Of a DNA stretch of 64,000 nucleotides, positions 16,658 to 26,500 are shown piece by piece. The stretch is from Myxococcales bacterium (GTDB taxonomy: Bacteria; Myxococcota_A; Polyangia; Polyangiales; JAFGIB01). Each line of letters begins with the position of its first letter. The first letter of the stretch is position 1. The position numbers were made by a program, and so were the translations under genes. The notes beneath the pieces are model-generated. The model searched no databases. It was given only the letters and a program-made list of their open reading frames with translations, and was not told the DNA's origin. The stretch is taken from NCBI GenBank assembly GCA_029880325.1, contig JAOUOP010000029.1, positions 30,831 through 94,830 of the forward strand, written 5' to 3'.

Positions 16658-19600
16658 TCAATCCAGATGCGAGAGCAGGATTTGCCACAAGCTCATGTGG
16701 CTGCGAATGGTGCGGCGAGCCTGGTTGCAGGCGTGCTGCAGTCGGGCGCTTAGCTGGTTGCCGACGATCAGGTCGCGCTCGAAGGCTGCGACTTTGCGCA
16801 GAGCCTCGCGCGGCGGACACTGGCTATCGTCGACAGATAGGATTAGGCGGGTGAGCTGTAGGGCGTGTTTTCCGTCGTCATCGGGGTCGGTGCGCTCGAC
16901 GCGTTCGACAATGGTACGGCTGCGGGCGTTGTCGCCGCACAGGGCAGCGCCGAGCGCGCCCCAGGGGATGTGGTAGCGCTCGGTGTGGTCGGCCTCGAGC
17001 GCCAACGCGGCCTGGCGAACCTGATCACTGAGCCGAAAGCGGCCGAGGTGCTCGTAGGCGAGGGCGAGGTTGTTGAGCATCCATGGGCGGATGTCGGGGT
17101 ATCCACGCCAGCCGCGCATGAAACGAACGGCGGCCCCTGCGCTGTGGCGCACCAGGGCGAAGCCGACTGCGCCCCAGATACGGGCGTGCTTGCGGATCGT
17201 GGCGCGCCCCATCAATAGCCAAAGTCGGTAGGAGTGTACCTCGCCCGCTTCACCGGCGTTTTCGATGAGTTCCGCTACCATTTCGATTCCGGCAGGACCT
17301 AGCTCGCGCCCCAGGGCCCGACGCAGGTCGCTCTTGTAGCGCCGCTGCGGAAGGCTCCGATCGCTCCAGAGCATGCCAGCTCCCGGCTCTGCCTTGGGGT
17401 CGACCAGGACCTCTTCGAGCAGCGCCCGGGCGTCCTTCTCGAGTCCGGCCTCGATAAGGGCGGTATAGACCCGGCGCTGCATGTCTCGATCGCAGCGCGT
17501 GCAGTGCAACATGGCGGCAAAGGCGTCGCGCGCACGGGCGTGATCGTCCCGCTTGAGAGCCAACAGCACCTTGCGCGCCTCCAGATCGGGGTCCGGGTTC
17601 TGGAGGTGGCGTTCGATATTGGCGAGCGCGCGTTCGGCCGTGTCGAGTTCTCCGTCCTCGAAACAGAGGTCAAAGACGTGGATGGAACCGTAGTTGTAGC
17701 CAGGGTCGAGTTCGGTGCTGCGCAGGAAGGACGCCTTGGCTTCGCTCCGCCTTTCAGCGGCCAGCAGCGCGGTGGCCAGGTAGCCGTGTGAGGCCGCTGC
17801 ATGGGGGCTCAATCGCAGCAGTGCTCGAGAGGCCTCGATGTTTCCCTCCACGTCGCCGAGTTGTTCGCACCAATCGGCCAGGTGGCGAAGGCCCCACTCG
17901 TAGTCGGGGTGATCGGTTACCAACTTGCGCATGCCGGCGATGGCGACCTCGAGTTCACCCCGCTCCGCCTCGATCCAATGGCGCCGGCCGCGTAGATTCG
18001 CCGGCAGTGGGCCGGCCCAGCCCTCGGGGTCAGTCGCAGCGATGGCTTCAGCAAAACGTTTCTGGTCGACGAGCAGCACCGCGCGCAGATCATGGGCCTC
18101 GTCCAGGCGTGGTTCGAGTTCGATGGCCCGGGCGAGGGCATCGAGGCTGCCGCTGGGATCATCATCGGCCCGCACCCGGGCGAGCATCATCCAGATCGCG
18201 GGGTCGCCGGGCCTGCGTGCTGCGAGCCCCTCGAGGATCTCGGGCGTGGGATCGTCCAGGTCCTGCTCGAGCGCGAAGCGGCGCAGGGCACGAATGCCCC
18301 AGCTATAGCTGGGATCGAGCTCCACTGCATGACGCAGGCATTGCAACGCCTGCTTCTTGGCGCCGCGCTTGAAGAGCGCTTCGCCCAGGGTGCCATGGTT
18401 TGCGGCAAGCAGCGGTCCTTTGGCCACCAGGTGTCGTCCCAGCGCGACCGCTTCGTCGAACCGCTCCCACTCCGTCAGTGCGTTCACCAGGACGCGCCCG
18501 GCGTCGGTCGAACTCGGGGCGACCGCCATGGCACTCCGAAGTGCCGACTCCCGGGCCTCGCGGTCGCCGAGTAGCTCGCAGACTTCGGCCTGAACGAGCC
18601 ACAGCATTTCGCTGGTGGCGAAGCGCTCAAGCGCTTGATCGAGTAGGGCGCGTGCTCGATCGAGCAGGTTCTGCGCGACTAGCTCTTGGGCCAGCGTGCT
18701 CCAGGCCTGTGGCAGATCGGGGCGCGTGTCGAGCGCCGCCTGCAGCACCACCATGGTCTCCGCGTCGGAGAGGTGGGCGCGTGCCTGGACGCGGTACTCC
18801 CGCAGGCCTTGACCATAGGTGGTCTGGCTTTCGAGCTGGGCGCGCACGAAGGCCAGGCTCTCGCGTTTTTCTTCGATCGTTTCCGAGGCGCGCATCAGGC
18901 GGTCGATGCCCCAGCCGTAGTCCACGTCCAGCTCGAGCGCGCGGCGTAGATGCGCGCGCGCCGCTGCGGCATCGCCGGTCTCCAGCGCCAGCAGTCCAGC
19001 GAAGCCGTGGGCCGCCGCCGCCTGGTCGTCCAGCTCCATGGCGTGCTGCAGCTCGGCTCGCGCCGCTTCGTGCGCGCCTCGCCCCAGCAAGTAGAAGCCC
19101 AGCTCGCGGCGGGCGTAGGCGTCGGCCGGTGAAACCTCGACCATGGCCCGCAAAGCATCTTCTGCATCGGGCCGGCCCTCGGCCACCAGGGTCTGGGCCA
19201 GCAGGCGCAGAAGGCCCCGATGGTTGGGAAAGCGCGCGCAGGCTGCCTTCAGGTGTTCGATCGCCGCTTCCGGTCCCTGCTTGGCGCGCAGGGCGTCCAC
19301 CAGGGCCGAATGGGCCCACAGCTCGAACGGGCGGGCCTCCACGATCTCACGCCACCAGTCGGTGGTGTCTCGCGGCTGCAGGCGATAGGACTCGATGCGC
19401 GCCTGCGCTGACAGCCACTGGATGCGATGACTGTGGGGTTCGGCCTGCTCGAGCATGCCATCGGCTTGCTCGAAGCGACCGTAGCGGGCGTGGGCCTCGG
19501 CCGCGAAGAGCAAGAGTGGGCCCTCCTCGGAACGCGTCGCCAGCGCCCGTTCGAGCACCTGAAAGCCCTCCCGTTCGCGCGATAGCTCTTCGTAGGCTTC

Positions 19601-21640
19601 GAAGAGCGTGCAGGCGGCCGCTCCGGAGCGTTGGCCCAGGCGCTCGACGCGCTTGTGGAGAAAGTCGAGGGCGCGCGGGGCCTGCTTGAGGAGCCGCGCC
19701 GCACGGAAATATTCGATCGCGAAGTGCTCATTGATCTCATCGAGGCACGAGGCCAGGCGATAGAGTTCGATGGCGCGCTCGGTGTCGCCTTCTCCATGCA
19801 CCAGGTCCGCCAACTGATGGTGATAAAGGGCCGAGTCGGGCTGCTGCCGGATGGCCTTGCGCAGGTAGTGGTGTGCTTCGCGGCGGCGGCGCCCGTCGTG
19901 TCGAAGATCTTCGGCCAGGGCGCTGTAGAAAGCGTGTTCCCCGAGCTCCGGCGAGCTGGCCCACTCCTGCACGAAGGCCATCCACTGGGCGTGATGTTGA
20001 AGGTTGCGCAGCACCGCCGCTCGGCAGTACGCCGTGCGCGCGTCCTTCGGGTACAGCTCGAGAAGGCGGTCGAGACAGTCCAGTTGCCTCGCCGCGTCTT
20101 CATCGTAGCGGGCCAGCGCCAGCTCGGCCTCGACCGCGATGCGATGGTCGCCGTGGTTTGCGCGCAGTGCCAGCAGGCAGCCCTCGGCGCGCTGGCGATC
20201 GTGACCCGAAAGGGCGCGCTGTAGAGAGTGCAGATGATCGTGCAGCACGGCGTCGGGCAGGCTCAGCCCTTGCAGGCGCTGGGCTTGTGCCTCTGGAACC
20301 ATCACCATGCCCCGCGGGCCCACGGAGGCGTAGCGCTCGAGCAGGGGCTCCAGATCGTATTCCGCGAAGTGCCGGCGTGAGGGATCGCGCACGAGCAGCG
20401 TGTTGAGTTCGCGGTCGTAGCCGTAGACCACCTGCAGGTGCCCGCTGGTGGTTTCGAGGGTGGTGAGCGCAAAGGGGATGCCGCGGTCGATGAGCGCCCG
20501 CGCCGCCTCGGCGGTCACAGTAAACTCGCGCACGCGATAGCCACTGCGCTCGGCCCAGTCGCGCTCGCCGTGATTTTGGGTGCCCCCATAGCAGATCTCC
20601 CGGGCCAGCTCGGCCTGATCCACCGGTTGCTCCCAATAGCGGGCGATGGAGGCCAGGCTCGCCGGTCCGCAGGTCAGGTGGTGTTGGCGCTCGAAGCCCA
20701 TGCTCAGCTGGCGCCGTCCGTTTGCAGTCGCCGTGATGGGCAACTTCGACATGTGGTGAAAGTAGCTGCCCTCGACGTGCTTCTTCTGGGCGCCGGCCTT
20801 GGTTGCGTGCTCGATCGCCCGTTTCCGATCGCCGCTCAGATAGGCCGACTGGGCCCGGCGAGCGTGCAACCAGGAGCGCGCGGCCGGCTCCATGATCGGC
20901 GCGTAGGCTTCGCTCTCGTCGAAGAGCTCATAGGCGCGACCATGGTCTGCGGCTTCGCTGCAGAGGTGTGCCTGCAGCTGGTACGCGGTGGCGCTCTGGA
21001 GCTTCGGCCGCGCCTGATCCAGGTAGTCGAGCGCCTCTTGTAAGCGGTCGGTCTCGGCCAGCAGGTCGCCGTACTGCAGCACCGCCGGATGAAATAGGGG
21101 GCGGGCCTCGAGCGCCGCGCGGGCTGCTGCCATCGCATCCTGCAAACGATCCTCGGCCTCGAAGAGATAGGAGCGTGTGGTTAGCAACCAGGCATCCTGT
21201 GGCGACAGGGACTGGGCGTGGTCGAGCTCGGCGTGGGCCCGTTCGAAGTCCCGCAGCCGCGCGAGCATGTGGGCCTTGAGCGAATGAAGGTGTGCGCGCT
21301 GCGGGCCTTCGCCCGTGAAGGGCTTGCGCCCGAGGAATTCCAGGACCGAAAGCGGCGACTGGCGACCGATGCAGCCGATGGCGTAGTAGTACAGGGCCTC
21401 CGGACAACTCCTGTCCTCGCGGAAGGCCTTGAAGTGCAGCGCCATGCCCAGGCGCGGCGCTCCCAGGCGATAGGCCAGGCGCCCCGCCAGCACGCGCGCC
21501 CGCGTGCCCCGCCAGCCCCGGTAGTCGCCGAGGGCGCCGGCCTCGCGGTGGGCGTCGAGGTAGCGGCCCGCGTCGTAGAGCTGCTGAACCGCATCCAGAA
21601 TCCGATCCGTCTCGGCTTGCTGTGGAGGTGGTTGTTGCAT
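16658..21640 (-). CDS. Giant TPR protein with inserted C39-like papain-fold peptidase domain
   Basis: The product is 1660 residues. Most of it is TPR-type helical repeats (for example LRRALELDVDYGWGIDRL, LRHAVELDPSYSWGIRAL, FLRSTELDPGYNYGSIHVF). Residues about 311-450 break the repeat pattern and form a C39-like cysteine-peptidase domain: Q319, C324 in LTCGPASLA, H401 in SGHLQVVYGYD, and D419 in VRDPS, the usual oxyanion Gln and Cys-His-Asp set. There is no signal peptide or membrane segment, and no ABC-transporter domain as in bacteriocin-exporting C39 proteins, so it is likely cytoplasmic. The start at ATG 21640 is followed by a Gln/Pro-rich N-terminus. Substrate and role are unknown. It converges on truB. 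A long palindrome lies 26 bases upstream of its start. Confidence 0.85.
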   Translation of the reverse strand: MQQPPPQQAETDRILDAVQQLYDAGRYLDAHREAGALGDYRGWRGTRARVLAGRLAYRLGAPRLGMALHFKAFREDRSCPEALYYYAIGCIGRQSPLSVLEFLGRKPFTGEGPQRAHLHSLKAHMLARLRDFERAHAELDHAQSLSPQDAWLLTTRSYLFEAEDRLQDAMAAARAALEARPLFHPAVLQYGDLLAETDRLQEALDYLDQARPKLQSATAYQLQAHLCSEAADHGRAYELFDESEAYAPIMEPAARSWLHARRAQSAYLSGDRKRAIEHATKAGAQKKHVEGSYFHHMSKLPITATANGRRQLSMGFERQHHLTCGPASLASIARYWEQPVDQAELAREICYGGTQNHGERDWAERSGYRVREFTVTAEAARALIDRGIPFALTTLETTSGHLQVVYGYDRELNTLLVRDPSRRHFAEYDLEPLLERYASVGPRGMVMVPEAQAQRLQGLSLPDAVLHDHLHSLQRALSGHDRQRAEGCLLALRANHGDHRIAVEAELALARYDEDAARQLDCLDRLLELYPKDARTAYCRAAVLRNLQHHAQWMAFVQEWASSPELGEHAFYSALAEDLRHDGRRRREAHHYLRKAIRQQPDSALYHHQLADLVHGEGDTERAIELYRLASCLDEINEHFAIEYFRAARLLKQAPRALDFLHKRVERLGQRSGAAACTLFEAYEELSREREGFQVLERALATRSEEGPLLLFAAEAHARYGRFEQADGMLEQAEPHSHRIQWLSAQARIESYRLQPRDTTDWWREIVEARPFELWAHSALVDALRAKQGPEAAIEHLKAACARFPNHRGLLRLLAQTLVAEGRPDAEDALRAMVEVSPADAYARRELGFYLLGRGAHEAARAELQHAMELDDQAAAAHGFAGLLALETGDAAAARAHLRRALELDVDYGWGIDRLMRASETIEEKRESLAFVRAQLESQTTYGQGLREYRVQARAHLSDAETMVVLQAALDTRPDLPQAWSTLAQELVAQNLLDRARALLDQALERFATSEMLWLVQAEVCELLGDREARESALRSAMAVAPSSTDAGRVLVNALTEWERFDEAVALGRHLVAKGPLLAANHGTLGEALFKRGAKKQALQCLRHAVELDPSYSWGIRALRRFALEQDLDDPTPEILEGLAARRPGDPAIWMMLARVRADDDPSGSLDALARAIELEPRLDEAHDLRAVLLVDQKRFAEAIAATDPEGWAGPLPANLRGRRHWIEAERGELEVAIAGMRKLVTDHPDYEWGLRHLADWCEQLGDVEGNIEASRALLRLSPHAAASHGYLATALLAAERRSEAKASFLRSTELDPGYNYGSIHVFDLCFEDGELDTAERALANIERHLQNPDPDLEARKVLLALKRDDHARARDAFAAMLHCTRCDRDMQRRVYTALIEAGLEKDARALLEEVLVDPKAEPGAGMLWSDRSLPQRRYKSDLRRALGRELGPAGIEMVAELIENAGEAGEVHSYRLWLLMGRATIRKHARIWGAVGFALVRHSAGAAVRFMRGWRGYPDIRPWMLNNLALAYEHLGRFRLSDQVRQAALALEADHTERYHIPWGALGAALCGDNARSRTIVERVERTDPDDDGKHALQLTRLILSVDDSQCPPREALRKVAAFERDLIVGNQLSARLQHACNQARRTIRSHMSLWQILLSHLD

Positions 21641-21666
21641 AGCCCCTGCCGTCTCGAGTCGGTGCT

Positions 21667-21749
21667 CTAGTCACCTGTGTCGGTAGTTCTGGGTAAAACT
21701 CGGCGAGGGCCGGCGAGTTTTGCCCAGAACTACCGACACAGGTGACTAG
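21667..21749. repeat. 83-bp near-perfect palindrome bounded by CTAG
   Basis: Two arms of 39 bases (21667-21705 and 21711-21749) match at 37 positions when folded; one difference is a G-U pair and one is a mismatch. The loop is five bases. The outer four bases of each arm are CTAG. There is no T run, so it is not a standard terminator. It fits a small non-autonomous inverted-repeat element with a four-base target duplication, although the palindromic CTAG could equally be part of the arms. Confidence 0.8.
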
Positions 21750-21752
21750 TCG

Positions 21753-21860
21753 AAGTCTACATCAGCCTGCCGGGCGCATGGGTCCGCTGCGACCTGCAGA
21801 TCTACGCCGCCGCTGACGGCGAGTACGAAAACTTCCAGGGCGTGCACTTGGCGAGGCCAA
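21753..21860 (+). pseudogene. Short coding-like remnant next to the palindrome
   Basis: Starting 4 bases after the palindrome, one frame reads EVYISLPGAWVRCDLQIYAA followed by DGEYENFQGVHLARP. The composition (balanced, with Tyr, Asn, Phe, Trp) looks like real protein, unlike the Arg/Ala/Pro-rich noise in the other frames. There is no start codon and the sequence beyond turns into noise. I read it as the remains of a gene disrupted near the palindrome. No family is recognised. The rest of 21861-22018 shows nothing. Confidence 0.35.
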
Positions 21861-22018
21861 GGGCCCTGCAAGCAGCCAAGATAGAGCCGTCGCGACGCCG
21901 AAACAATCGGCTTTGGACTCGCAATCCCCGGGCTCGATGGGGTTCGCGTGCTGCGCGCGGCCTGAAATTCCGGGGCGGCGGCACGCACGTCTCGGGTGCT
22001 TGTCTCACAGTCAAGCGC

Positions 22019-23467
22019 CTATGCCAGCCGCTCGAGTAGCTCCTTGACCTCCTTGGGCAGCGGTGCGGTGCCGGTCAGGCTTGCCGCCGGCAAGCCGAAG
22101 TCTTCGCGGACGCGTCGCCACAGGACCTTGCAGTGCTCGCCGTAGCGTTCGCGTAGCAAAGCCCGCAGTCGCTCGGCGGCCTGCTGGCTGGCTTGTCGGC
22201 TGGCCGCCGGCATCAGGGCGCACCAGACGCCTTCGCCCAGATGGTAGCTGCGGCCGGGCGCAGCCAGGTGGGCCAGGGCCTGCGCCTCGGAGCGCGACAT
22301 GCGCGAGAGCGGGAGTTTGGCGGCCAGCAGGGCGCAGACCTGTCCGTCGCTGGGTGCCCTGCGGCGTTGGGCCGCTTGGGTCGGGTGGCGGCCGGTCGCT
22401 TCGTCGCGCCGCGGAGTCGGCCCTGGCATCGGTGGTAGGGGCGGAAGCGGATGCGTGGCGTCGCGTGCCGTCGCAGGGGGGCGCGGCGGCGCTGCGGGAG
22501 GCGCTGCCGGTGCCACGCTGGTGGCAGCCCAGACCGAGGGCGGTTTGATGGAGGTGCCCCGCAGGCCCAGGCCTGGCAGTGGGCTCGGCACGGCCGCCGG
22601 TGGAGCCGAAGTCGTGGGCACTGGGCGCCGGGTGCTCTTGCGAACGATCTTGAGCTTGCCGAATAACTCGCGGGCGCTGCGCGGGCGATCTTCCATCTTC
22701 ACTGCCAGTGTTTCGCGAATTGCCACCGCCATCGGCACGGGAATGCGCGGTAGGCCGCGGGGTGCAACCGGGGTCGGAACCGGTTCGTTGATGCGCCGCA
22801 GGGCTGCTCCGGGGTCATCGCCGAAGGGCAGCTGACCGGTGGATATTTCGTAGAGCGAGAGCGCCAGCGAGTAGAGATCGCTGCGGGCATCCACCGGCGC
22901 TCCGACCAATTGCTCGGGCGACATGAAGGCCGGCGTGCCGACGATGGCACCGGTGCGGGTAAAGCGCGCGGCCTCGGGACCGGTCGCCGCCGCGACGCCG
23001 AAATCCAGTAGCTTCACGATAGGTGGCGTGCCGGCGGCGATGAAGATGTTGGCGGGCTTGATGTCGCGATGCACGATGCCCGCCGCGTGGATCGCGTCCA
23101 GCCCCCGCAGCACCGACAGGCCCACCGTGCGCGTCTCGGTCCAGGGCAGTGCCCCCATGCGCTTGCGGCGGCCCTCGAGGGACTCTCCCTCGAGTAGCTC
23201 CATGGCCATGCAGGGGGCGCCGTCGGGTGCCAGGCCCACGTCGAGGATGGAGACGATATTGGGATGGCGCACCCGGGCCAGCAGCACAGCCTCGCGCTCG
23301 AAGCGCTGGGCCATCTCCGGCGTGTTGGCGGCGGTGACCACCTTGATGGCGACCGGCATGTCGAGGCGTTCGTGGCGCGCGCGATAGACCTCGCCCATGC
23401 CGCCGCTCCCCAGCAAGCGCTCGATGCGGTAGCGGTCGAGTACGACCGTGCCTGGCGTAAGTGCCAT
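22019..23467 (-). CDS. Hanks-type Ser/Thr protein kinase
   Basis: From ATG 23467 (GGGAG eight bases upstream; another ATG at 23485 is possible) the product is 482 residues. The kinase domain covers about residues 10-270: LLGSGGMGEVYRA glycine loop, VAIKVV lysine, HRDIKPANIF catalytic loop, LLDFGVA, and the activation-segment GTPAFMSPEQ. A Pro/Ala-rich linker (about 280-370) leads to a C-terminal helical domain of about 110 residues (PSDGQVCALLAAKLPLSRMSRSEAQ onward, ending KEVKELLERLA) that I do not recognise. No transmembrane segment is evident, so this kinase is probably cytoplasmic. Confidence 0.92.
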   Translation of the reverse strand: MALTPGTVVLDRYRIERLLGSGGMGEVYRARHERLDMPVAIKVVTAANTPEMAQRFEREAVLLARVRHPNIVSILDVGLAPDGAPCMAMELLEGESLEGRRKRMGALPWTETRTVGLSVLRGLDAIHAAGIVHRDIKPANIFIAAGTPPIVKLLDFGVAAATGPEAARFTRTGAIVGTPAFMSPEQLVGAPVDARSDLYSLALSLYEISTGQLPFGDDPGAALRRINEPVPTPVAPRGLPRIPVPMAVAIRETLAVKMEDRPRSARELFGKLKIVRKSTRRPVPTTSAPPAAVPSPLPGLGLRGTSIKPPSVWAATSVAPAAPPAAPPRPPATARDATHPLPPLPPMPGPTPRRDEATGRHPTQAAQRRRAPSDGQVCALLAAKLPLSRMSRSEAQALAHLAAPGRSYHLGEGVWCALMPAASRQASQQAAERLRALLRERYGEHCKVLWRRVREDFGLPAASLTGTAPLPKEVKELLERLA

Positions 23468-23576
23468 CGTGCTCCCGTTCTCCAAGCCGATCGTACCCGA
23501 TTGGCATCGAGGCGGTGAAGTGTGCTTCGGCGTGGCCGTGTACGCATCGACGTACAGGGACGCAGGCAGGCGCAGC

Positions 23577-26500
23577 TCAGGGATCGTGGCGCGCCACGGC
23601 CGTCGCGCGTTTCGGCAGCAGCAGCAGGTGGTCGACCGTGAAGCGGGCCTGGGGCTCTTCGCTGACGAGTTGCAGCGACGCGCTGCGCCGCCGCAGGCTG
23701 GCGCCGTCGACCGCGAAGCGCAGCTCGGACCAGGAGGCGTCGAAGCTGCCCTCGGTCAGGGCCCGGCCGTCCAGCTCCAGGCGCAGCCGCGCCGGCCCCG
23801 GTCCGTCCTGGCGCTTGGCTGCGAGCACCCCGACCAGCTCAGCGCCACCGCTGCGCATCGCTTCGGGGATCGCGAGCTTGAGCGTCGCGCGGCGGCCCGT
23901 GGTGGTGCAGCGGGTGCGGCGCAGGTAATCCCAGTCGTGCACCAGCGGCCCCTTGATGCAGTGGCCGAAGCCGCGCTTGCCGCTGCTGGCGGGAGCCACG
24001 TCGGTGCCGCCGATCTCGCCGGCTTCGAGGGCGCCCAGGCGCACCAGGGTCTCGCCCATATTCTTCAAGCTCGGCTCGGCGATGGCCAGCTCGACCAGAC
24101 CCTCCAGGCCGCGGCGGTCGCCCAGCTGGCCCAGGGCGCGCACGGCGTTGTCGAGCACGTTTTCATGGCGTGCCCAGCGCCGCACCGATTGAATTGGCTC
24201 AAACGCGCGCAGGTCGCCGATCAATCCCAGCGCCACCAGGGTCAGGTAGCGACGGCGCGTGTCGGGCAGCAATTCGATCAGCGGCTCCACCGCGCGCGGG
24301 TCCCGTAGCCGGCCGAGCCAGCGCACGGCTTCCTCGCGGTCGTATTTGGTCTCGGCGTGCTCGAGCGCTTCGATCAAGGCCGGCACCGCGGCCCGGTCGC
24401 GCAACCGTCCCAGGGAAATCGCCGCCCGCGTGCGCACGCCGCGATCGGGGGATTGCACCAGGAGTTTGAGCGCGGGCTTGGCGCGCTCGTCGTACATGCG
24501 ACCCAGGGCGATGGCCGCTTCGGCCGCGACACTTGCATCGGCGACTTTCATGCCGCGAAAGAGCGCCCCCTTGGCCCGATCGTCGCGCAGATGTCCGAGG
24601 AGCTGTGCGGCTTCCATGCGTGCCTCGCGCGGTGCCTCGGGGGAGGCCAACAGCGCCTCGAGTCCGGGTACGGCACGGCGGTCGCGCACGCGCCCCCGGG
24701 CCAGCGCAAGATCGTGTGGATCGCGGGTTGACTCCCGGTCGGAGAGGGAGTCGAGCCAGCCGTAGATTTCGGTGCGCAGCTCGCTAAGTAACTGCGAGTT
24801 TGAGTCGGCCAGGTTGTTGCGCTCCTGGGGATCGGCCTCCAGGTCGTAGAGTTCATAGATACCGAAACGCAGGTTCGCGATCAGCTTGTGCGGCCAGCGC
24901 AGGGCCATCTTCATGTGGCTGACGGCCGAAAAGACCGGCGCGCTCTCGGTGGCGTGGCCAGTGCACAGCGGCCGCAGGTCGGCGCCGCGCATGGTCGGCT
25001 CCATCGTCAGTCCCAGGAGGGCCAGGGCCGTCGGCGCCAGATCGATGGTGCTGACGGGAATGCGCACGCGCCGCGGCTCGAGGCCACGGGCGTTGATCAG
25101 CAGCGGGATACGCACCTGCTCTTCGTAGAGCGTCGAGCCGTGGTAGGTGCCGCCGTGATCGCGGAACTCCTCGCCGTGGTCGGCGGTGAGCACGACCACG
25201 ACCTCGCGCGACAACCGCGCACGCGCCTCGCGCACCAGCCGCGCCACGGCGGCATCCACGCGTCGGATCTCGCTGTCGTAGCGATCGAGGGCGCTGGTTC
25301 CGAACTCGGTGGCCCGGTAGGGCTCGTGCACGTCGAAGTAATGGGCCCAGATGAAGGAGTTGGGTTCGCCGGCGGCGGCCGTGCGATCGATTTCCTCCAG
25401 CACGCGATCGGTCAGCTGCTCGGCGGGGCGAGCGTGGTGATCGTGCAGATCGAAGCCGAAGGCGCTCTGCTCATAATTGGCCAGGCGCTCGCCGCCGGTA
25501 TGGAAGATGCCCGGGGTGAAAAAAGCGGCCGTGTGGTAGCCGGCGGCCCCGAGCGATGTGGCCAGCGTTGCTTCGGGCGAGGGGCGGCCCAGGTCCAGCG
25601 TTTCGTGCAGGTACTCGGAGGTCATGACCGAGCACAGCGAATAGCTGGAGTGGGGTGCGGGCGCGTAGGCGTGGTCGAAGACCACGGACTTGGCGGCCAG
25701 GCCGTCGAGTTCGGGAGAGGTGGGGCGCCGGTAGCCGTAATGACCGAGGTGGTCGGCGCGCAGGGCATCGATCGTGATCAGCAGCAGGTGGGCGTCGGCG
25801 AGCACGGGACCGGTGTCATGGCTGTGAAGGGCGGCGCGTCGAGCGCGCGCGGCGCGGCTTCGGGCCAACGCCTCGGCCTGGCGCTCCTGTTGGCGCGGAG
25901 CGATCAGGGCTGGGCCGGCGGCGCGCAGGAAGGAGCGCGTGTGGGAGGTGCGCGGATGGATCAGCGCCACGCGCACGTTTTGGTTGCTCTCGAGCTGCCC
26001 GAGCGACGCTGCGAAGAGGGCGGCCGCGGTTGCCAGCGTGAGCGCGGCGGCCACGGCGGGCCGGCCCGTTGCCATGCCGGAGGCGGTTTCGGAGGTGCGT
26101 GGCCAAAGTGGCCACAGTGGCAGCAGCGACAGTCCGGCGGCGAAGCAGAGAAAGCTCGTGGCGCTCAGGCTGGTGTGTAGGTACTCGTAGAGCTTGGGAA
26201 AGGCGTATTGGTCGACTTTGCCGAGCGCGAAACCTGCGGCCAGGGCAAAGCTCGCCAGCCACGTGCGCACCACCGGATCGGTCCGGCTCTGTCGCTCCAG
26301 GCGGTGGAAGACGTAAAGGGTGCCAGCGCAGCCGAGCACGGAGGCCAGCGCCGTCAGGCCCTGCCACAGCGGCAACAGCGGCAGCTTGGCGATGGAGCCG
26401 CCGCCGAAGAGCAGCACGGCCACCGCGATCAGGCCGGGGCTCAGCAGCAGCGCCCCGCGCAGTGCCCGCAGCGCGTCCAGCCGCCGTGCCGGGGCGGGTC

